A DNA stretch of 16,345 nucleotides from Propionibacterium sp. (lineage in GTDB: Bacteria > Actinomycetota > Actinomycetes > Propionibacteriales > Propionibacteriaceae): contig JAAYZP010000070.1 in the NCBI GenBank assembly GCA_012514785.1, forward strand, positions 1-16,345. Direction: 5' to 3'. This document shows, in pieces, positions 6,222 to 14,290 of this stretch (positions within the stretch are counted from its first letter, which is position 1; every line of letters begins with the position of its first letter). The notes below the pieces were generated by a model. It did no database searches and was not told the origin of the DNA. It saw only the letters and a list, made by a program, of their open reading frames with translations. A program made the translations under genes and the position numbers.

Positions 6222-7586
6222 GTGACAGACGGCGCTGACCTCGAGTCCCTCTGGGACTCGATAGTCACCTCGGTCGATGCTCCGACCCGCGCCTGGCTAC
6301 GCCGAACGAAGCCGATCACGATGCACGGCACCACCCTGATGCTCGCGGTCACCGACGAACCCACCCGGGAACGCATCGAGTCCCGCCTGCGCCAGCTCAT
6401 CGAGGAGCGGCTGAGCGAGAGCTGTGGACAACCCACCCACCTCGCCGTCATGATCGACCCCTCCCAGGTGCCCGACCCCGAGCCCCCGGCGGCGGCACAC
6501 GTTGATCAGGACACCGTCGCCCAGATGCCCGAACCCCTGCTCGCGCAGCCGAGGAACGACACCGAACTGCGTCTCAACCCGCGCTACACGTTCGAGAGTT
6601 TCGTCGCCGGTGCCTCGAACCGGTTCGCGCACGCCGCCGCGGCCGCCGTCGCGGAGACGCCCGGCAAGTCGTACAACCCGCTGCTCATCTACGGCCCCTC
6701 GGGCCTGGGAAAGACGCACCTGCTGCACGCCATCGGGCACTACGTGCGCAGCTACTACGAGAATCTCCGGGTCAAGTACGTCTCCACCGAGGAACTCACC
6801 AACGACTTCATCAATGCGATCTCGAACAACCGCACCGCGGAGTTCCGCAGCTCGTATCGCGACGTCGACGTCCTCCTCATCGACGACATCCAGTTCCTGG
6901 CCGCCAAGGTGCAGACGCAGGAAGAGTTCTTCCACACCTTCAACACGCTCCACAACGCCCAGAAGCAGATCGTGATGACCTCGGACCGGCCGCCGAAGCT
7001 GCTCGAGGCGCTCGAGCCGCGTCTGCGCTCGCGCTTCGAGTGGGGCCTGATGACGGACATCCAACCGCCCGACCTCGAGACGCGCATCGCGATCCTCAAG
7101 AAGAAGGTGGCGGCACAACGGCTGACCGCGGGCACGCAGGTGATGGAGCTCATTGCGCAGCGGATCACGACGAATATCCGCGAGCTGGAGGGTGCGCTCA
7201 CGCGCATCGCGGCGCTCGCGAGCCTCAACCAGCAGGAGATCACCCTCGATCTCGCGGAGGAGGTCCTCAACGACCTCCGTCCCGAGGGCGAAGTCAAGGT
7301 GGACGCCGAGTCGATCATGCAGGCCACCGGTCAGTACTTCGGCATCGCCGTCGACGACCTCACCGGGCCCAGCCGCGTGGCGAGCATCGCCATGCCCCGC
7401 CACATCGCGATCTATCTGTGCCGCGAGCTCACCGACCTCTCGCTGCCGAAGATCGGCGCGAAGTTCGGAGGGCGCGACCACTCGACGGTGCTCAACTCCG
7501 TGCGCCGCGTGAGCGACAAGATCGGGGAGGATCGCGCGATCTTCACCCAGGTCACCGAGCTCACGAACAAGATCAAACAGAGCTGA
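6222..7586 (+). CDS. dnaA: Chromosomal replication initiator DnaA
   Basis: 454 residues. DnaA binds DnaA boxes in oriC, oligomerises with ATP and melts the origin. The N-terminal DnaB/partner-binding domain spans about 1-80, followed by a short proline-rich linker (about 80-115). The AAA+ domain carries Walker A GPSGLGKT (158-165) and Walker B LLIDDIQF (218-225), and the C-terminal DNA-binding domain carries the signature GGRDHSTVLNSVRRV (416-430). The GTG start at 6222 has AAGGGG about 7 nt upstream. A perfect DnaA box (TGTGGACAA, 6423-6431) lies within the coding sequence. dnaN does not follow directly; an ABC transporter pair intervenes. Confidence 0.98.
   Translation: MTDGADLESLWDSIVTSVDAPTRAWLRRTKPITMHGTTLMLAVTDEPTRERIESRLRQLIEERLSESCGQPTHLAVMIDPSQVPDPEPPAAAHVDQDTVAQMPEPLLAQPRNDTELRLNPRYTFESFVAGASNRFAHAAAAAVAETPGKSYNPLLIYGPSGLGKTHLLHAIGHYVRSYYENLRVKYVSTEELTNDFINAISNNRTAEFRSSYRDVDVLLIDDIQFLAAKVQTQEEFFHTFNTLHNAQKQIVMTSDRPPKLLEALEPRLRSRFEWGLMTDIQPPDLETRIAILKKKVAAQRLTAGTQVMELIAQRITTNIRELEGALTRIAALASLNQQEITLDLAEEVLNDLRPEGEVKVDAESIMQATGQYFGIAVDDLTGPSRVASIAMPRHIAIYLCRELTDLSLPKIGAKFGGRDHSTVLNSVRRVSDKIGEDRAIFTQVTELTNKIKQS
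6423..6431 (-). promoter_or_regulatory. DnaA box inside dnaA
   Basis: TGTGGACAA is a perfect minus-strand TTGTCCACA, encoded by codons 68-70 (CGQ). It may extend the DnaA-binding array into the gene, or be incidental. Confidence 0.55.
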
Positions 7587-7625
7587 GCTCGCCATCCGAC
7601 GGCCCTCTGGGCCGAGCCATCGCCC

Positions 7626-7669
7626 CAGTGCAAGCTTGTCAACCGTGCTCGGTTGACGACCCCGCACTG
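7626..7669. repeat. Two-part inverted repeat at the dnaA end of oriC
   Basis: The outer arms CAGTGC (7626-7631) and GCACTG (7664-7669) and the inner arms GTCAACC (7638-7644) and GGTTGAC (7651-7657) are both perfect and nested. It begins about 40 bp after the dnaA stop. It could be the dnaA terminator (no T-tract) or an origin structure; the inner arms contain TTGTCAAC-type, DnaA-box-like sequence. Confidence 0.55.
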
Positions 7670-7851
7670 TGTCCCCGGGGCCGCCAAAGATGTAGTTACA
7701 GCCTGTGGAGAACCCGTGTGCAGGAACTGTCGACAGGGCTGTGGATAACTTCTGGCGCCGATCCCTCCACAAATCCTCACCGTGTAGTTCGACAGGTTCG
7801 GCGAAGTTCTCCACAGGCCCGCTCCAGCGCAGGGACAAGGCATGATGTGAG

Positions 7852-7900
7852 TTGTCAACAGTCTCCACAGCAGTGACTACTACTATGAGTAATTACACAT
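7852..7900 (+). promoter_or_regulatory. Origin unwinding module: tandem DnaA boxes plus DnaA-trios
   Basis: Two directly abutting box-like 9-mers (TTGTCAACA, GTCTCCACA) are followed after 7 bp by CTACTACTA (7877-7885) and the AT-rich TGAGTAATTACACAT. The opposite strand therefore reads 3'-GAT-GAT-GAT-5', the DnaA-trio repeat described for Bacillus subtilis, in the expected orientation. Function is inferred. Confidence 0.65.
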
Positions 7901-7963
7901 CCCAAGTGTCTTCAAAGACTCTGCCGTGGAAAGCTTGGAATTACAGGAGGTAGCCTGAGCGCC

Positions 7964-8749
7964 GTGGGTGTGGCAGCAAGAGCAATGGGATTGCGGAAGG
8001 TCTACGGCAGCGGTGACGCCGAGGTCGTAGCGCTCGACGGCGTCGATTTCGAGATTCGGGCGGGCCAGTTCACCGCCATCATGGGGCCCTCGGGCTCCGG
8101 CAAATCGACGCTGATGCACCTGCTCGCCGCGCTCGACACCCCCACCTCGGGCCAGGTCTTCCTGGGGGAGACCGACGTCGCGAGCCTGGCCGACACGCCC
8201 CTCACCGAGCTGCGACGCGAACGCGTCGGCTTCATCTTCCAATCGTTCAACCTGGTCCCGACGCTGACCGCCCGGGAAAACATCGTGCTGCCGTTGTCGA
8301 TCGCCGGCAAACCGGTCGACGAGGAATGGTTCGACACCATCGTCGGCACGCTCGGCATCGGGGACCGGCTCACCCACAAACCCTCCGAGCTCTCCGGCGG
8401 GCAGCAGCAGCGCGTCGCCTGCGCCCGGGCCCTGATGAACCGACCCGACCTCGTCTTCGGTGACGAGCCGACGGGCAACCTCGACTCCGCCTCGGCCGAC
8501 GAGGTGCTCAGCTTCCTGCGCACCAGCGTCGACGAGTTCGACCAGACCGTGGTGATCGTCACCCACGACGCCCGAGCAGCCAGCTACGCCGATCGCGCCG
8601 TGTTCCTCTCCGACGGCCGCATCGTCGAGGAGATCTACGGGGCGACGCACGAGGAACTGCTGCAGGCCACCGCCCGGATCTACGCACGCTCCGACGGCGA
8701 GGAGCCGGCGCCCGCGCCGTCGCAGGCCAGGCCCCGACGGGCCCTGTGA
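7964..8749 (+). CDS. ABC transporter ATP-binding protein, MacB/LolD type
   Basis: About 261 residues. All ATPase motifs are intact: Walker A GPSGSGKST (41-49), Q-loop glutamine in IFQSFNL (93), signature LSGGQQQRV (143-151), Walker B LVFGDEPT (163-170) and the switch histidine in VTHD (201). The sequence is of the MacB/LolD/FtsE group, whose members power mechanotransmission or lipoprotein and peptide export rather than uptake; the substrate cannot be read. The start is uncertain: AGGAGG at 7945-7950 is 13 nt before this GTG, and a CTG at 7955 in the same frame lies 4 nt after it. The stop overlaps the permease start, so the two form one unit. The pair sits between oriC and dnaN. Confidence 0.93.
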   Translation: MGVAARAMGLRKVYGSGDAEVVALDGVDFEIRAGQFTAIMGPSGSGKSTLMHLLAALDTPTSGQVFLGETDVASLADTPLTELRRERVGFIFQSFNLVPTLTARENIVLPLSIAGKPVDEEWFDTIVGTLGIGDRLTHKPSELSGGQQQRVACARALMNRPDLVFGDEPTGNLDSASADEVLSFLRTSVDEFDQTVVIVTHDARAASYADRAVFLSDGRIVEEIYGATHEELLQATARIYARSDGEEPAPAPSQARPRRAL

Positions 8750-11307
8750 TGCTGAAGGCCACGCTGCGCTCGCTGCTCGCGCGCAAGTCGCGCCTGCTGC
8801 TCAGTGCGCTGTCGATCGTGCTGGGCGTCGCGTTCGTCGCCGGATCGTTGATGTTCACCAACCTGCTCTCGCGCAGCTTCGACGCGATCGTCAGCTCCAC
8901 CGTCGGTGATGTCAACGTGGTCACCGCGGACTCCGGGTTCGCGGATTTCACCACAGCCGTCCCCGAGGTGGAGTCGCTGCTCACCCCCGACGACGTCGCC
9001 CGCATCGCGGCGGTGGAAGGCGTCGAGCGTAGTCAGCCGCTGGTATCGTCGGCGCAGATGTACCTCGTGGATGCCGACGGTCAGCTGGTGGCGATCAGCG
9101 GCGCGCCCGGCATCGGCAGCAACTGGCACGACACGCCGGCCGCCGGCGGGCTCGAGGGTCCGCGCATCGTGGAGGGCCGGGCGCCGGACGGGACGGGGGA
9201 GGTCGTCGTCGACCCCAGCACCGTGGAGCGCGCCGGCTACGCCATCGGCGACGAGGTGGACGTGGCCACCCCGCTGGCGGGCGTGGAGCCGATGACCCTG
9301 GTGGGGACCGCGACGTACGGCTCCGGCTCCACCGCAGGCGCCAGCTACCTGTTCTTCACCCTGGAGGACGCGCAGCGGCTCATGCTTGGCGGCGCGGACC
9401 GCTACCAGGGGGTGTGGATCCAGACCGCGCCGGAGGCGGACGTCGACGTCGTCGCCGCTGACATCGACGCGCTGCTGCCCGACGGGTTCCAGGCCACCAC
9501 CGGCGAGGAGATGGCGGCCGAATTCGAGGAGTTGCTCGACGTCGGCCTGGGCTTCGTCAACAACTTCCTGCTGATCTTCGCGGCCATCGCGCTGCTGATC
9601 GCCACACTGCTGATCCTCAACACGTTCTCGATCCTCGTGGCCCAGCGCGCCCGCGAGATGGCGCTCATGCGCGCCATCGGCGCCACCAGGCGGCAGGTGC
9701 GCCACTCGGTGCTGCTCGAGGCCGCCATCGTCGGGATCATCGGCTCGACGCTCGGCATCCTGCTCGGCTACGCGCTGGTCTGGGGCCTGCTGGCGCTGAT
9801 GTCCGGCCTGGGGCTCAGCCTCGGGGAAGCGGTGCCGCAGCTCACCATGCCCGCGGTGGTGGCGAGCTACGCCGTCGGCATCGTGGTGACCGTGATCGCG
9901 GCGCTCGTGCCCGCCGTGCGCGCCTCCCGCACCCGCCCCGTCGAGGCGCTCGCCGAGGCCGCGGCACCGAAGAACGACGGCGGGGGCGGCGTGATGACGA
10001 TCTCCGGCGTCGTGCTCATGGAGATCGCGGTGGCGCTCATCGTCTGCGGCGTCTGGCTGGACGTCCCCAGCCCGATCGCGTGGGTGGGCATCGGCGCGGC
10101 GCTGGCGCTGGTGGGCATGGTGCTGGCCGCGCCGCTCGTGGGTGCGCCGATCATCCACGGGTTGGGTTGGGTGGTCCGGCGGCTCTTCGGTGAGATCGGC
10201 CGCATCGCCGTGCTGAACTCCCAGCGGCAGCCGCGCCGCACCGCCGCCACGGCGGCGACGCTGATGATCGGACTGGCGCTGGTGACCACCGTCGCCGTGC
10301 TCGCCGCGAGCGTGACGACGTCGTTGCGGGAGCAGCTCTCGGCGGACCAGCGTGGCGATTTCGTGCTGGCCCCGGTCAACTTCCAGCCGTTCGACGCCCG
10401 CGTGGCCGAGGAGGCGGCGCAGGTGGAGGGCGTGGACTGGGTGGCCTCGTTCGCCAGCGGCGCGGCGAGCCTCGAGGAGGGCGCGGAAGCGTCGGTGCTG
10501 CTCACCGGCACCACCACCCGCGGACTGCTCGAGGGATCGTCGACGGACATCGTCGCCGGCACCATGACCGACGAGCCGGACTCGGCCGTGATCACCTCCG
10601 AATTCGCTGCCGACGAGGGGCTCAGCATGGGCATGCTGTTCGACCTCCACGGGCCGCTGGGCAGCGCGCGGGTGCTCGTCACGGGCATCGCCGACGACGC
10701 GGGCCCCACCGGCGACGTCGTCCTGCAGCGCGAGACGTTCGCGACGATCGCCAGCGATGCGCTCGTCACGAACGCGGTGGTGTTCCTCGCGGACGGCGCC
10801 GACGCGGAGCAGGTCCGCGCGGGACTGCGGGATGCGACGTCGGATCACCCCACCGTCGTGGTGTCGGATGTGCAGGAGTACATCGACCAGGCGGTGGGCC
10901 AGTTCGAGGCGGTGGTCGCCGTGCTCTACGCGCTGCTCGGGCTCGCGCTGGTGATCTCCGTGCTGGGGATCGTGAACACACTCAGCCTGTCGGTGATCGA
11001 ACGCACCCGCGAGATCGGCCTCCTGCGCGCCGTGGGGATCACCCGGGGGCAGGTGCGGCGCATGGTGAGCCTCGAGTCGGTGCTCATCACGGTGATGGGA
11101 TCGCTGCTGGGCGTGCTGCTGGGGGTGGTCTTCGGTTCGGTGCTGATGGTGGTCAACCAGGATTCCGGGATCAGCGTGCTGGAGATCCCGTGGGGGCAGG
11201 TGGCGCTCTTCGTGGTGTTGGCCGCACTCTTCGGCTGGCTCGCGGCGATCGGACCGGCCCGGCGGGCGGCGAAACTGCCGGTCCTGGACTCCATCGCCAC
11301 GGAGTGA
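8746..11307 (+). CDS. ABC transporter permease with duplicated FtsX/MacB domains
   Basis: 853 residues with about ten hydrophobic segments: 16-38, 270-295, 325-350, 370-392, 420-438, 446-470, 503-524, 722-750, 778-802 and 818-838. Two halves repeat the MacB-type layout, an extracellular domain followed by a three-helix FtsX domain. The duplication shows in REMALMRAIGATRRQVR (303-319) and REIGLLRAVGITRGQVR (755-771). Such actinobacterial permeases pair with a MacB/LolD-like ATPase; the transported molecule is unknown. The start may be GTG at 8746 (GTGA overlap with the ATPase stop) or ATG at 8749. Codon usage resembles the core genes. Confidence 0.93.
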   Translation: MMLKATLRSLLARKSRLLLSALSIVLGVAFVAGSLMFTNLLSRSFDAIVSSTVGDVNVVTADSGFADFTTAVPEVESLLTPDDVARIAAVEGVERSQPLVSSAQMYLVDADGQLVAISGAPGIGSNWHDTPAAGGLEGPRIVEGRAPDGTGEVVVDPSTVERAGYAIGDEVDVATPLAGVEPMTLVGTATYGSGSTAGASYLFFTLEDAQRLMLGGADRYQGVWIQTAPEADVDVVAADIDALLPDGFQATTGEEMAAEFEELLDVGLGFVNNFLLIFAAIALLIATLLILNTFSILVAQRAREMALMRAIGATRRQVRHSVLLEAAIVGIIGSTLGILLGYALVWGLLALMSGLGLSLGEAVPQLTMPAVVASYAVGIVVTVIAALVPAVRASRTRPVEALAEAAAPKNDGGGGVMTISGVVLMEIAVALIVCGVWLDVPSPIAWVGIGAALALVGMVLAAPLVGAPIIHGLGWVVRRLFGEIGRIAVLNSQRQPRRTAATAATLMIGLALVTTVAVLAASVTTSLREQLSADQRGDFVLAPVNFQPFDARVAEEAAQVEGVDWVASFASGAASLEEGAEASVLLTGTTTRGLLEGSSTDIVAGTMTDEPDSAVITSEFAADEGLSMGMLFDLHGPLGSARVLVTGIADDAGPTGDVVLQRETFATIASDALVTNAVVFLADGADAEQVRAGLRDATSDHPTVVVSDVQEYIDQAVGQFEAVVAVLYALLGLALVISVLGIVNTLSLSVIERTREIGLLRAVGITRGQVRRMVSLESVLITVMGSLLGVLLGVVFGSVLMVVNQDSGISVLEIPWGQVALFVVLAALFGWLAAIGPARRAAKLPVLDSIATE

Positions 11308-11392
11308 GCAAGGCATGGGCCATGCCGATATGATCGACTGCGAGTAACTCACCGGGGCTCAAAGAACCAATCGCCGACGAGGGAGACCGAAC
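11308..11392 (+). promoter_or_regulatory. dnaN upstream region with palindrome and candidate -10
   Basis: A perfect hairpin, GGCATG-GGC-CATGCC (11312-11326), follows the permease stop. It is followed at once by TATGAT (11329-11334), a good -10 match. No clear -35 is seen. A start near 11341 would give dnaN a leader of about 50 nt. The palindrome could be a short terminator or an operator upstream of the -10. Confidence 0.4.
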
Positions 11393-12559
11393 GTGAAGAT
11401 TCGTGTGGAGCGCGACGCGCTGGCCGACGCCGTAGCTTGGGTTGCGCGCAGCCTGCCGAGCCGCCCGACGGCCCCGATCCTGTCGGGCCTGCTGCTGTCG
11501 GCGGACAGCGAATCCGTCACGTTGTCGAGCTTCGACTCCACCACGTCGGCCAAGGTCTCGCTCGCCGCGCAGGTCTCCGACGAGGGCACGGTGCTGGTCT
11601 CCGGCCGCCTGCTGGCCGACATCGCCCGGTCGCTGCCGAACAAGCCTGTCGACCTGGTCGCGGACCACTCGAAGGTGGAGCTGACCTGCGGTTCCGCCCG
11701 ATTCACGCTGCAGACCCTGCCCGTCGACGAGTACCCCACGCTGCCCGAGATGCCCACCCAGACGGGCACCGTCGACGCTTCCGCATTCGAGCGCGCCGTC
11801 TCGCAGGTGTTCGTCGCCGCGGGCCGCGACGAGCTGCTCAGCGTCTTCACCGGCGTGCGCGTCGAGATCGACGGCGACACCCTCTCCCTGCTCGCCACCG
11901 ACCGTTACCGGATGGCGCTGAAGGAGATGAGCTGGAACCCCGGCACCCCCTCGGTGGAGGGCGCGGTGCTGATCCCGGGCAAGGTGCTCTCCGACACCGC
12001 CAAGGCGCTGAGCGGCGGCGACGAGGTCACGGTCTCCCTGTCCACCACCGAGGCGGAGGGTGAGGGGCTGGCGGGCTTCATCGGTGACAGCCCCCACGGC
12101 AAGCGGGAGGCCACCACGCGGCTGCTCTCGCAGGCGTTCCCCAAGGTGCGGCACCTGATGGACGTCGACGGCACCGTCAACGTGCGCGTCTCCACGGAGG
12201 AGCTCCTCAACGCGGTGCGGCGCGTGCGGCTCGTGGCCGAGCGCAACACCCCGCTGCGGATGATCCTGAACGACGACCACATCGCGCTCGAGGCCGCCAC
12301 CGGCGACCAGGCGCAGGCGTCGGAGGCCATCGCTGCCAACGTCGAGATCGTGGGCGACGAGCAGTCGATCGACGCCGCCGGGTTCAACCCGCAGTACCTC
12401 CTCGACGCCCTCGGGGCGATCGACGCCCCGTTCGCGCACTTCGCGTTCACGGCGCCGGGCAAGCCGTGCCTGATCACCGGGTTGCCCACCATCGACGGCG
12501 ACCAGCTGTTCGACTACCGCCACGTCATCATGCTGATGCGCCTGCCCGATACGGCATGA
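11393..12559 (+). CDS. dnaN: DNA polymerase III beta subunit (sliding clamp)
   Basis: 388 residues, normal for bacterial beta clamps, which form a dimeric ring that tethers polymerases and repair proteins to DNA. Three clamp domains are readable. Conserved landmarks include the N-terminal MKIRVERDALADAVAWVARSL start, TDRYRMA (about 168-174) and the C-terminal YRHVIMLMRLPDTA, which forms part of the peptide-binding pocket. The GTG at 11393 has GGGAG 7 nt upstream. In related genomes dnaN follows dnaA directly; here 3.8 kb containing oriC and the ABC pair separate them, and dnaN seems to have its own promoter. Confidence 0.98.
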   Translation: MKIRVERDALADAVAWVARSLPSRPTAPILSGLLLSADSESVTLSSFDSTTSAKVSLAAQVSDEGTVLVSGRLLADIARSLPNKPVDLVADHSKVELTCGSARFTLQTLPVDEYPTLPEMPTQTGTVDASAFERAVSQVFVAAGRDELLSVFTGVRVEIDGDTLSLLATDRYRMALKEMSWNPGTPSVEGAVLIPGKVLSDTAKALSGGDEVTVSLSTTEAEGEGLAGFIGDSPHGKREATTRLLSQAFPKVRHLMDVDGTVNVRVSTEELLNAVRRVRLVAERNTPLRMILNDDHIALEAATGDQAQASEAIAANVEIVGDEQSIDAAGFNPQYLLDALGAIDAPFAHFAFTAPGKPCLITGLPTIDGDQLFDYRHVIMLMRLPDTA

Positions 12560-12571
12560 CGCGAACCAGTT

Positions 12572-12590
12572 AGACCATAACTTGTGGTCT
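12572..12590. promoter_or_regulatory. Operator-like palindrome O1 upstream of the AlbA_2 regulator
   Basis: AGACCATAA-C-TTGTGGTCT is a 19-bp inverted repeat with 8 of 9 arm pairs. It shares the ACCATAA half-site with the palindrome at 12613-12629. Their centres are 40 bp apart, close to four helical turns, as expected for cooperative repressor binding. Confidence 0.7.
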
Positions 12591-12609
12591 CGGCGAGCAT
12601 TGGTGTCTC

Positions 12610-12638
12610 TTGAACCATAATTTATGGTTAAGTATGGT
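12610..12638 (+). promoter_or_regulatory. Candidate promoter of the AlbA_2 regulator gene
   Basis: TTGAAC (12610-12615) and TATGGT (12633-12638) are 17 bp apart. A second pair, TTGGTG (12600-12605) and TATGGT (12623-12628), is also 17 bp apart. Either would start transcription within about 10 nt of the GTG at 12641. The second choice fits a very short or absent leader, matching the lack of a Shine-Dalgarno. The palindrome at 12613-12629 lies between the elements. Confidence 0.5.
12613..12629. promoter_or_regulatory. Operator-like palindrome O2 upstream of the AlbA_2 regulator
   Basis: AACCATAA-T-TTATGGTT is a perfect 17-bp inverted repeat. An extra half-site, TATGGTT, follows at 12633-12639, 10 bp after the matching part of the palindrome. 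Placement over the promoter spacer suggests repression, probably by the downstream winged-helix protein. Confidence 0.75.
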
Positions 12639-12640
12639 TC

Positions 12641-14290
12641 GTGGATACTCAAAAGCTGCTCGACCGGGGTGAAACGCTGCACGCGGAGTTCAAACGGAAC
12701 CTTGGCGACCGCGAACTCTACGAGACCGTGGTGTGCCTTGCCAACGGTGAGGGTGGCGTGCTCCTCGTCGGGGTCGACAACGATGGTTCTGTGGTCGGCG
12801 CACCGCCGCGACACGGGGACCATACGGATCCGCACAGGGTGGCTGCAGCGATCCAGAACAACACCGATCCCTCTCTGCCCGTGGAAGTTCGTATGGAGCA
12901 GTTCGCGAACGGCGAAGTGTTGCGTATTGACGTGCCGATGGCTGATCCTGGGCCGGTCGGCACCAAGAAGGGCCTCTACGTTAAGCGGGTGCTCGGTGCC
13001 GACGGCAAGCCGGCATGTGTGCCGATCACGCCGCAGGAGCTGGTGAGCCGGGCGATCATCACGCGTGGTATCGACCCGGGGTCGGCCCCGGTGGCCGGGG
13101 CGGATTGGGATGCGCTCGATGCCAAGGAGTTCGATCGGTTCCGCAGGCTGTGCGCGCTCTCCGGAGGCGATCGTCACATGGCCAATATGGCCGACAACGA
13201 TATTTGCAGGGCGCTTGGACTCATTCCACGTAGCCACCCGGTCAGTCTGGGCATGATTCTGCTGTTCGGGACCCCGGAGGCACTCCGGAGGTGGGTGCCG
13301 ACAGCCGAAGTGTTGTTTCAGGACTCGCGTGATTCGAGCGCGACCAACCAGGAGTTGCGCTTGCCTCTGCTCCAACTGGCGGAGCACGTGCAGGAACTTC
13401 TCGCCGTGCGTGAGGCGACTACGGAGGTCATCATCGGTGCCCACCGTGTCGACATCCCACTGATCTCCTCGTCGACGAGGAGAGAAGCCGTCGCGAATGC
13501 CTTGGTGCACCGCGACTATTCGGTGCTTGGCCCAATAGTGATCCGCCTCTCCGAAAACGAGTTCGGAATCACCAGCCCGGGTGGCTTCCCACCGGGCGTC
13601 ACGATCGCCAACATCCTTGAACAGAGTCGCCCACGGAGCATCGCGCTAGCAGATGCCTTCAAACGCGCCGGCATGGTTGAGCGACGGGGCAAAGGCGTCA
13701 ATGAGATGTTCGAGTCCCAGCTGCGCGCCGGACGTGACATGCCGAGCTATGCGCTGTCGAGTGCCGACTCCGTCGCGCTGTCGGTCCCCCTCAGCACGAC
13801 AGATCTCGACCTCGTGCGCTTCCTCGCTGCGATCCAGACGGAGCGTCAGCACGATCTTTCACTCGAGCAACTGCGTGTTGTGCACGAAGTGAAAGCGTCG
13901 GGCGCTTTGACGAGCAGCGAACTGGCGGAGTTTCTCTCCATGACACCGGCGACTTCGCGAAGCGTCTCCCGGACATTGGTAGAGCAGGGCATCCTCGAAG
14001 TCCGTGGTCAGGGTAGGAACCGCCGATTCCACCTGACTGCCCGTTTCTATGATCTCGCCAAGGATCGCGCGGCGTACGTGCGGCTGAAACAGATAGACCC
14101 GCTGCAGCAGGAACAGATGGTGCTCGACTACGTCGCCACCTATGGGCAGATCACGCGATCGATCGCCATGGATCTCTGCCAGATCGGCGTTAGTGATGCG
14201 AGACGTCTGCTGAAATCTCTCACCGCCCAGGGCAAGCTCGAACTGCGAGGCATCCGCCGGGGGGCCCATTACGTTCTCCCCAGTCGATAG
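12641..14290 (+). CDS. AlbA_2 (Schlafen-type)/GHKL ATPase/winged-helix putative regulator
   Basis: 549 residues. About 10-135 is an AlbA_2 domain (ETLHAEFKRNL, then CLANGEGGVLLVGVDNDG). About 275-360 resembles the RecG-like HATPase_c_4 module, with RREAVANALVHRDY (280-293), an N-box-like helix, and ITSPGGFPPGV (310-320) and RRGKGVNEM (348-356). The last ~150 residues look like two winged-helix units (about 405-465 and 490-548). This architecture matches the predicted transcriptional regulators of COG2865; some AlbA_2 proteins are linked to phage defence, but nothing here proves that. The GTG start has no Shine-Dalgarno; a leaderless message is likely. Codon choice is more relaxed than in dnaN or recF, and the gene splits the normal dnaN-recF pair, suggesting transfer. 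recF follows after 13 nt. Confidence 0.88.
   Translation: MDTQKLLDRGETLHAEFKRNLGDRELYETVVCLANGEGGVLLVGVDNDGSVVGAPPRHGDHTDPHRVAAAIQNNTDPSLPVEVRMEQFANGEVLRIDVPMADPGPVGTKKGLYVKRVLGADGKPACVPITPQELVSRAIITRGIDPGSAPVAGADWDALDAKEFDRFRRLCALSGGDRHMANMADNDICRALGLIPRSHPVSLGMILLFGTPEALRRWVPTAEVLFQDSRDSSATNQELRLPLLQLAEHVQELLAVREATTEVIIGAHRVDIPLISSSTRREAVANALVHRDYSVLGPIVIRLSENEFGITSPGGFPPGVTIANILEQSRPRSIALADAFKRAGMVERRGKGVNEMFESQLRAGRDMPSYALSSADSVALSVPLSTTDLDLVRFLAAIQTERQHDLSLEQLRVVHEVKASGALTSSELAEFLSMTPATSRSVSRTLVEQGILEVRGQGRNRRFHLTARFYDLAKDRAAYVRLKQIDPLQQEQMVLDYVATYGQITRSIAMDLCQIGVSDARRLLKSLTAQGKLELRGIRRGAHYVLPSR

Larger units (their letters stand above)
7587..7963. other. oriC: Chromosomal replication origin oriC
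   Basis: This 377-bp non-coding region follows dnaA. DnaA boxes are seen in both orientations: perfect TTATCCACA on the minus strand (7740-7748), TTCTCCACA on the minus strand (7704-7712) and plus strand (7807-7815), TTGTCAACA (7852-7860) and GTCTCCACA (7861-7869). The last two abut and are followed by CTACTACTA (7877-7885) and an AT-rich stretch to about 7900. A two-part hairpin (7626-7669) and the palindrome CTGTCGACAG (7727-7736) are also present. Position, DnaA boxes and the change of gene direction around this region all point to oriC. Confidence 0.92.

Noticed and set aside
6297..7868. 523-codon antisense open frame over dnaA and oriC
   Set aside because: Low-complexity shadow composition; it covers the DnaA boxes of oriC.
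8680..11352. 890-codon open frame antisense to the permease
   Set aside because: It is a mirror of high-GC coding DNA: very rich in H, R, G, Q and E, no domain motifs, and it fully overlaps a well-supported permease.
11171..13510. 779-codon antisense open frame across dnaN and the regulator
   Set aside because: It crosses three unrelated plus-strand features and has shadow-type composition; no family motif is seen.
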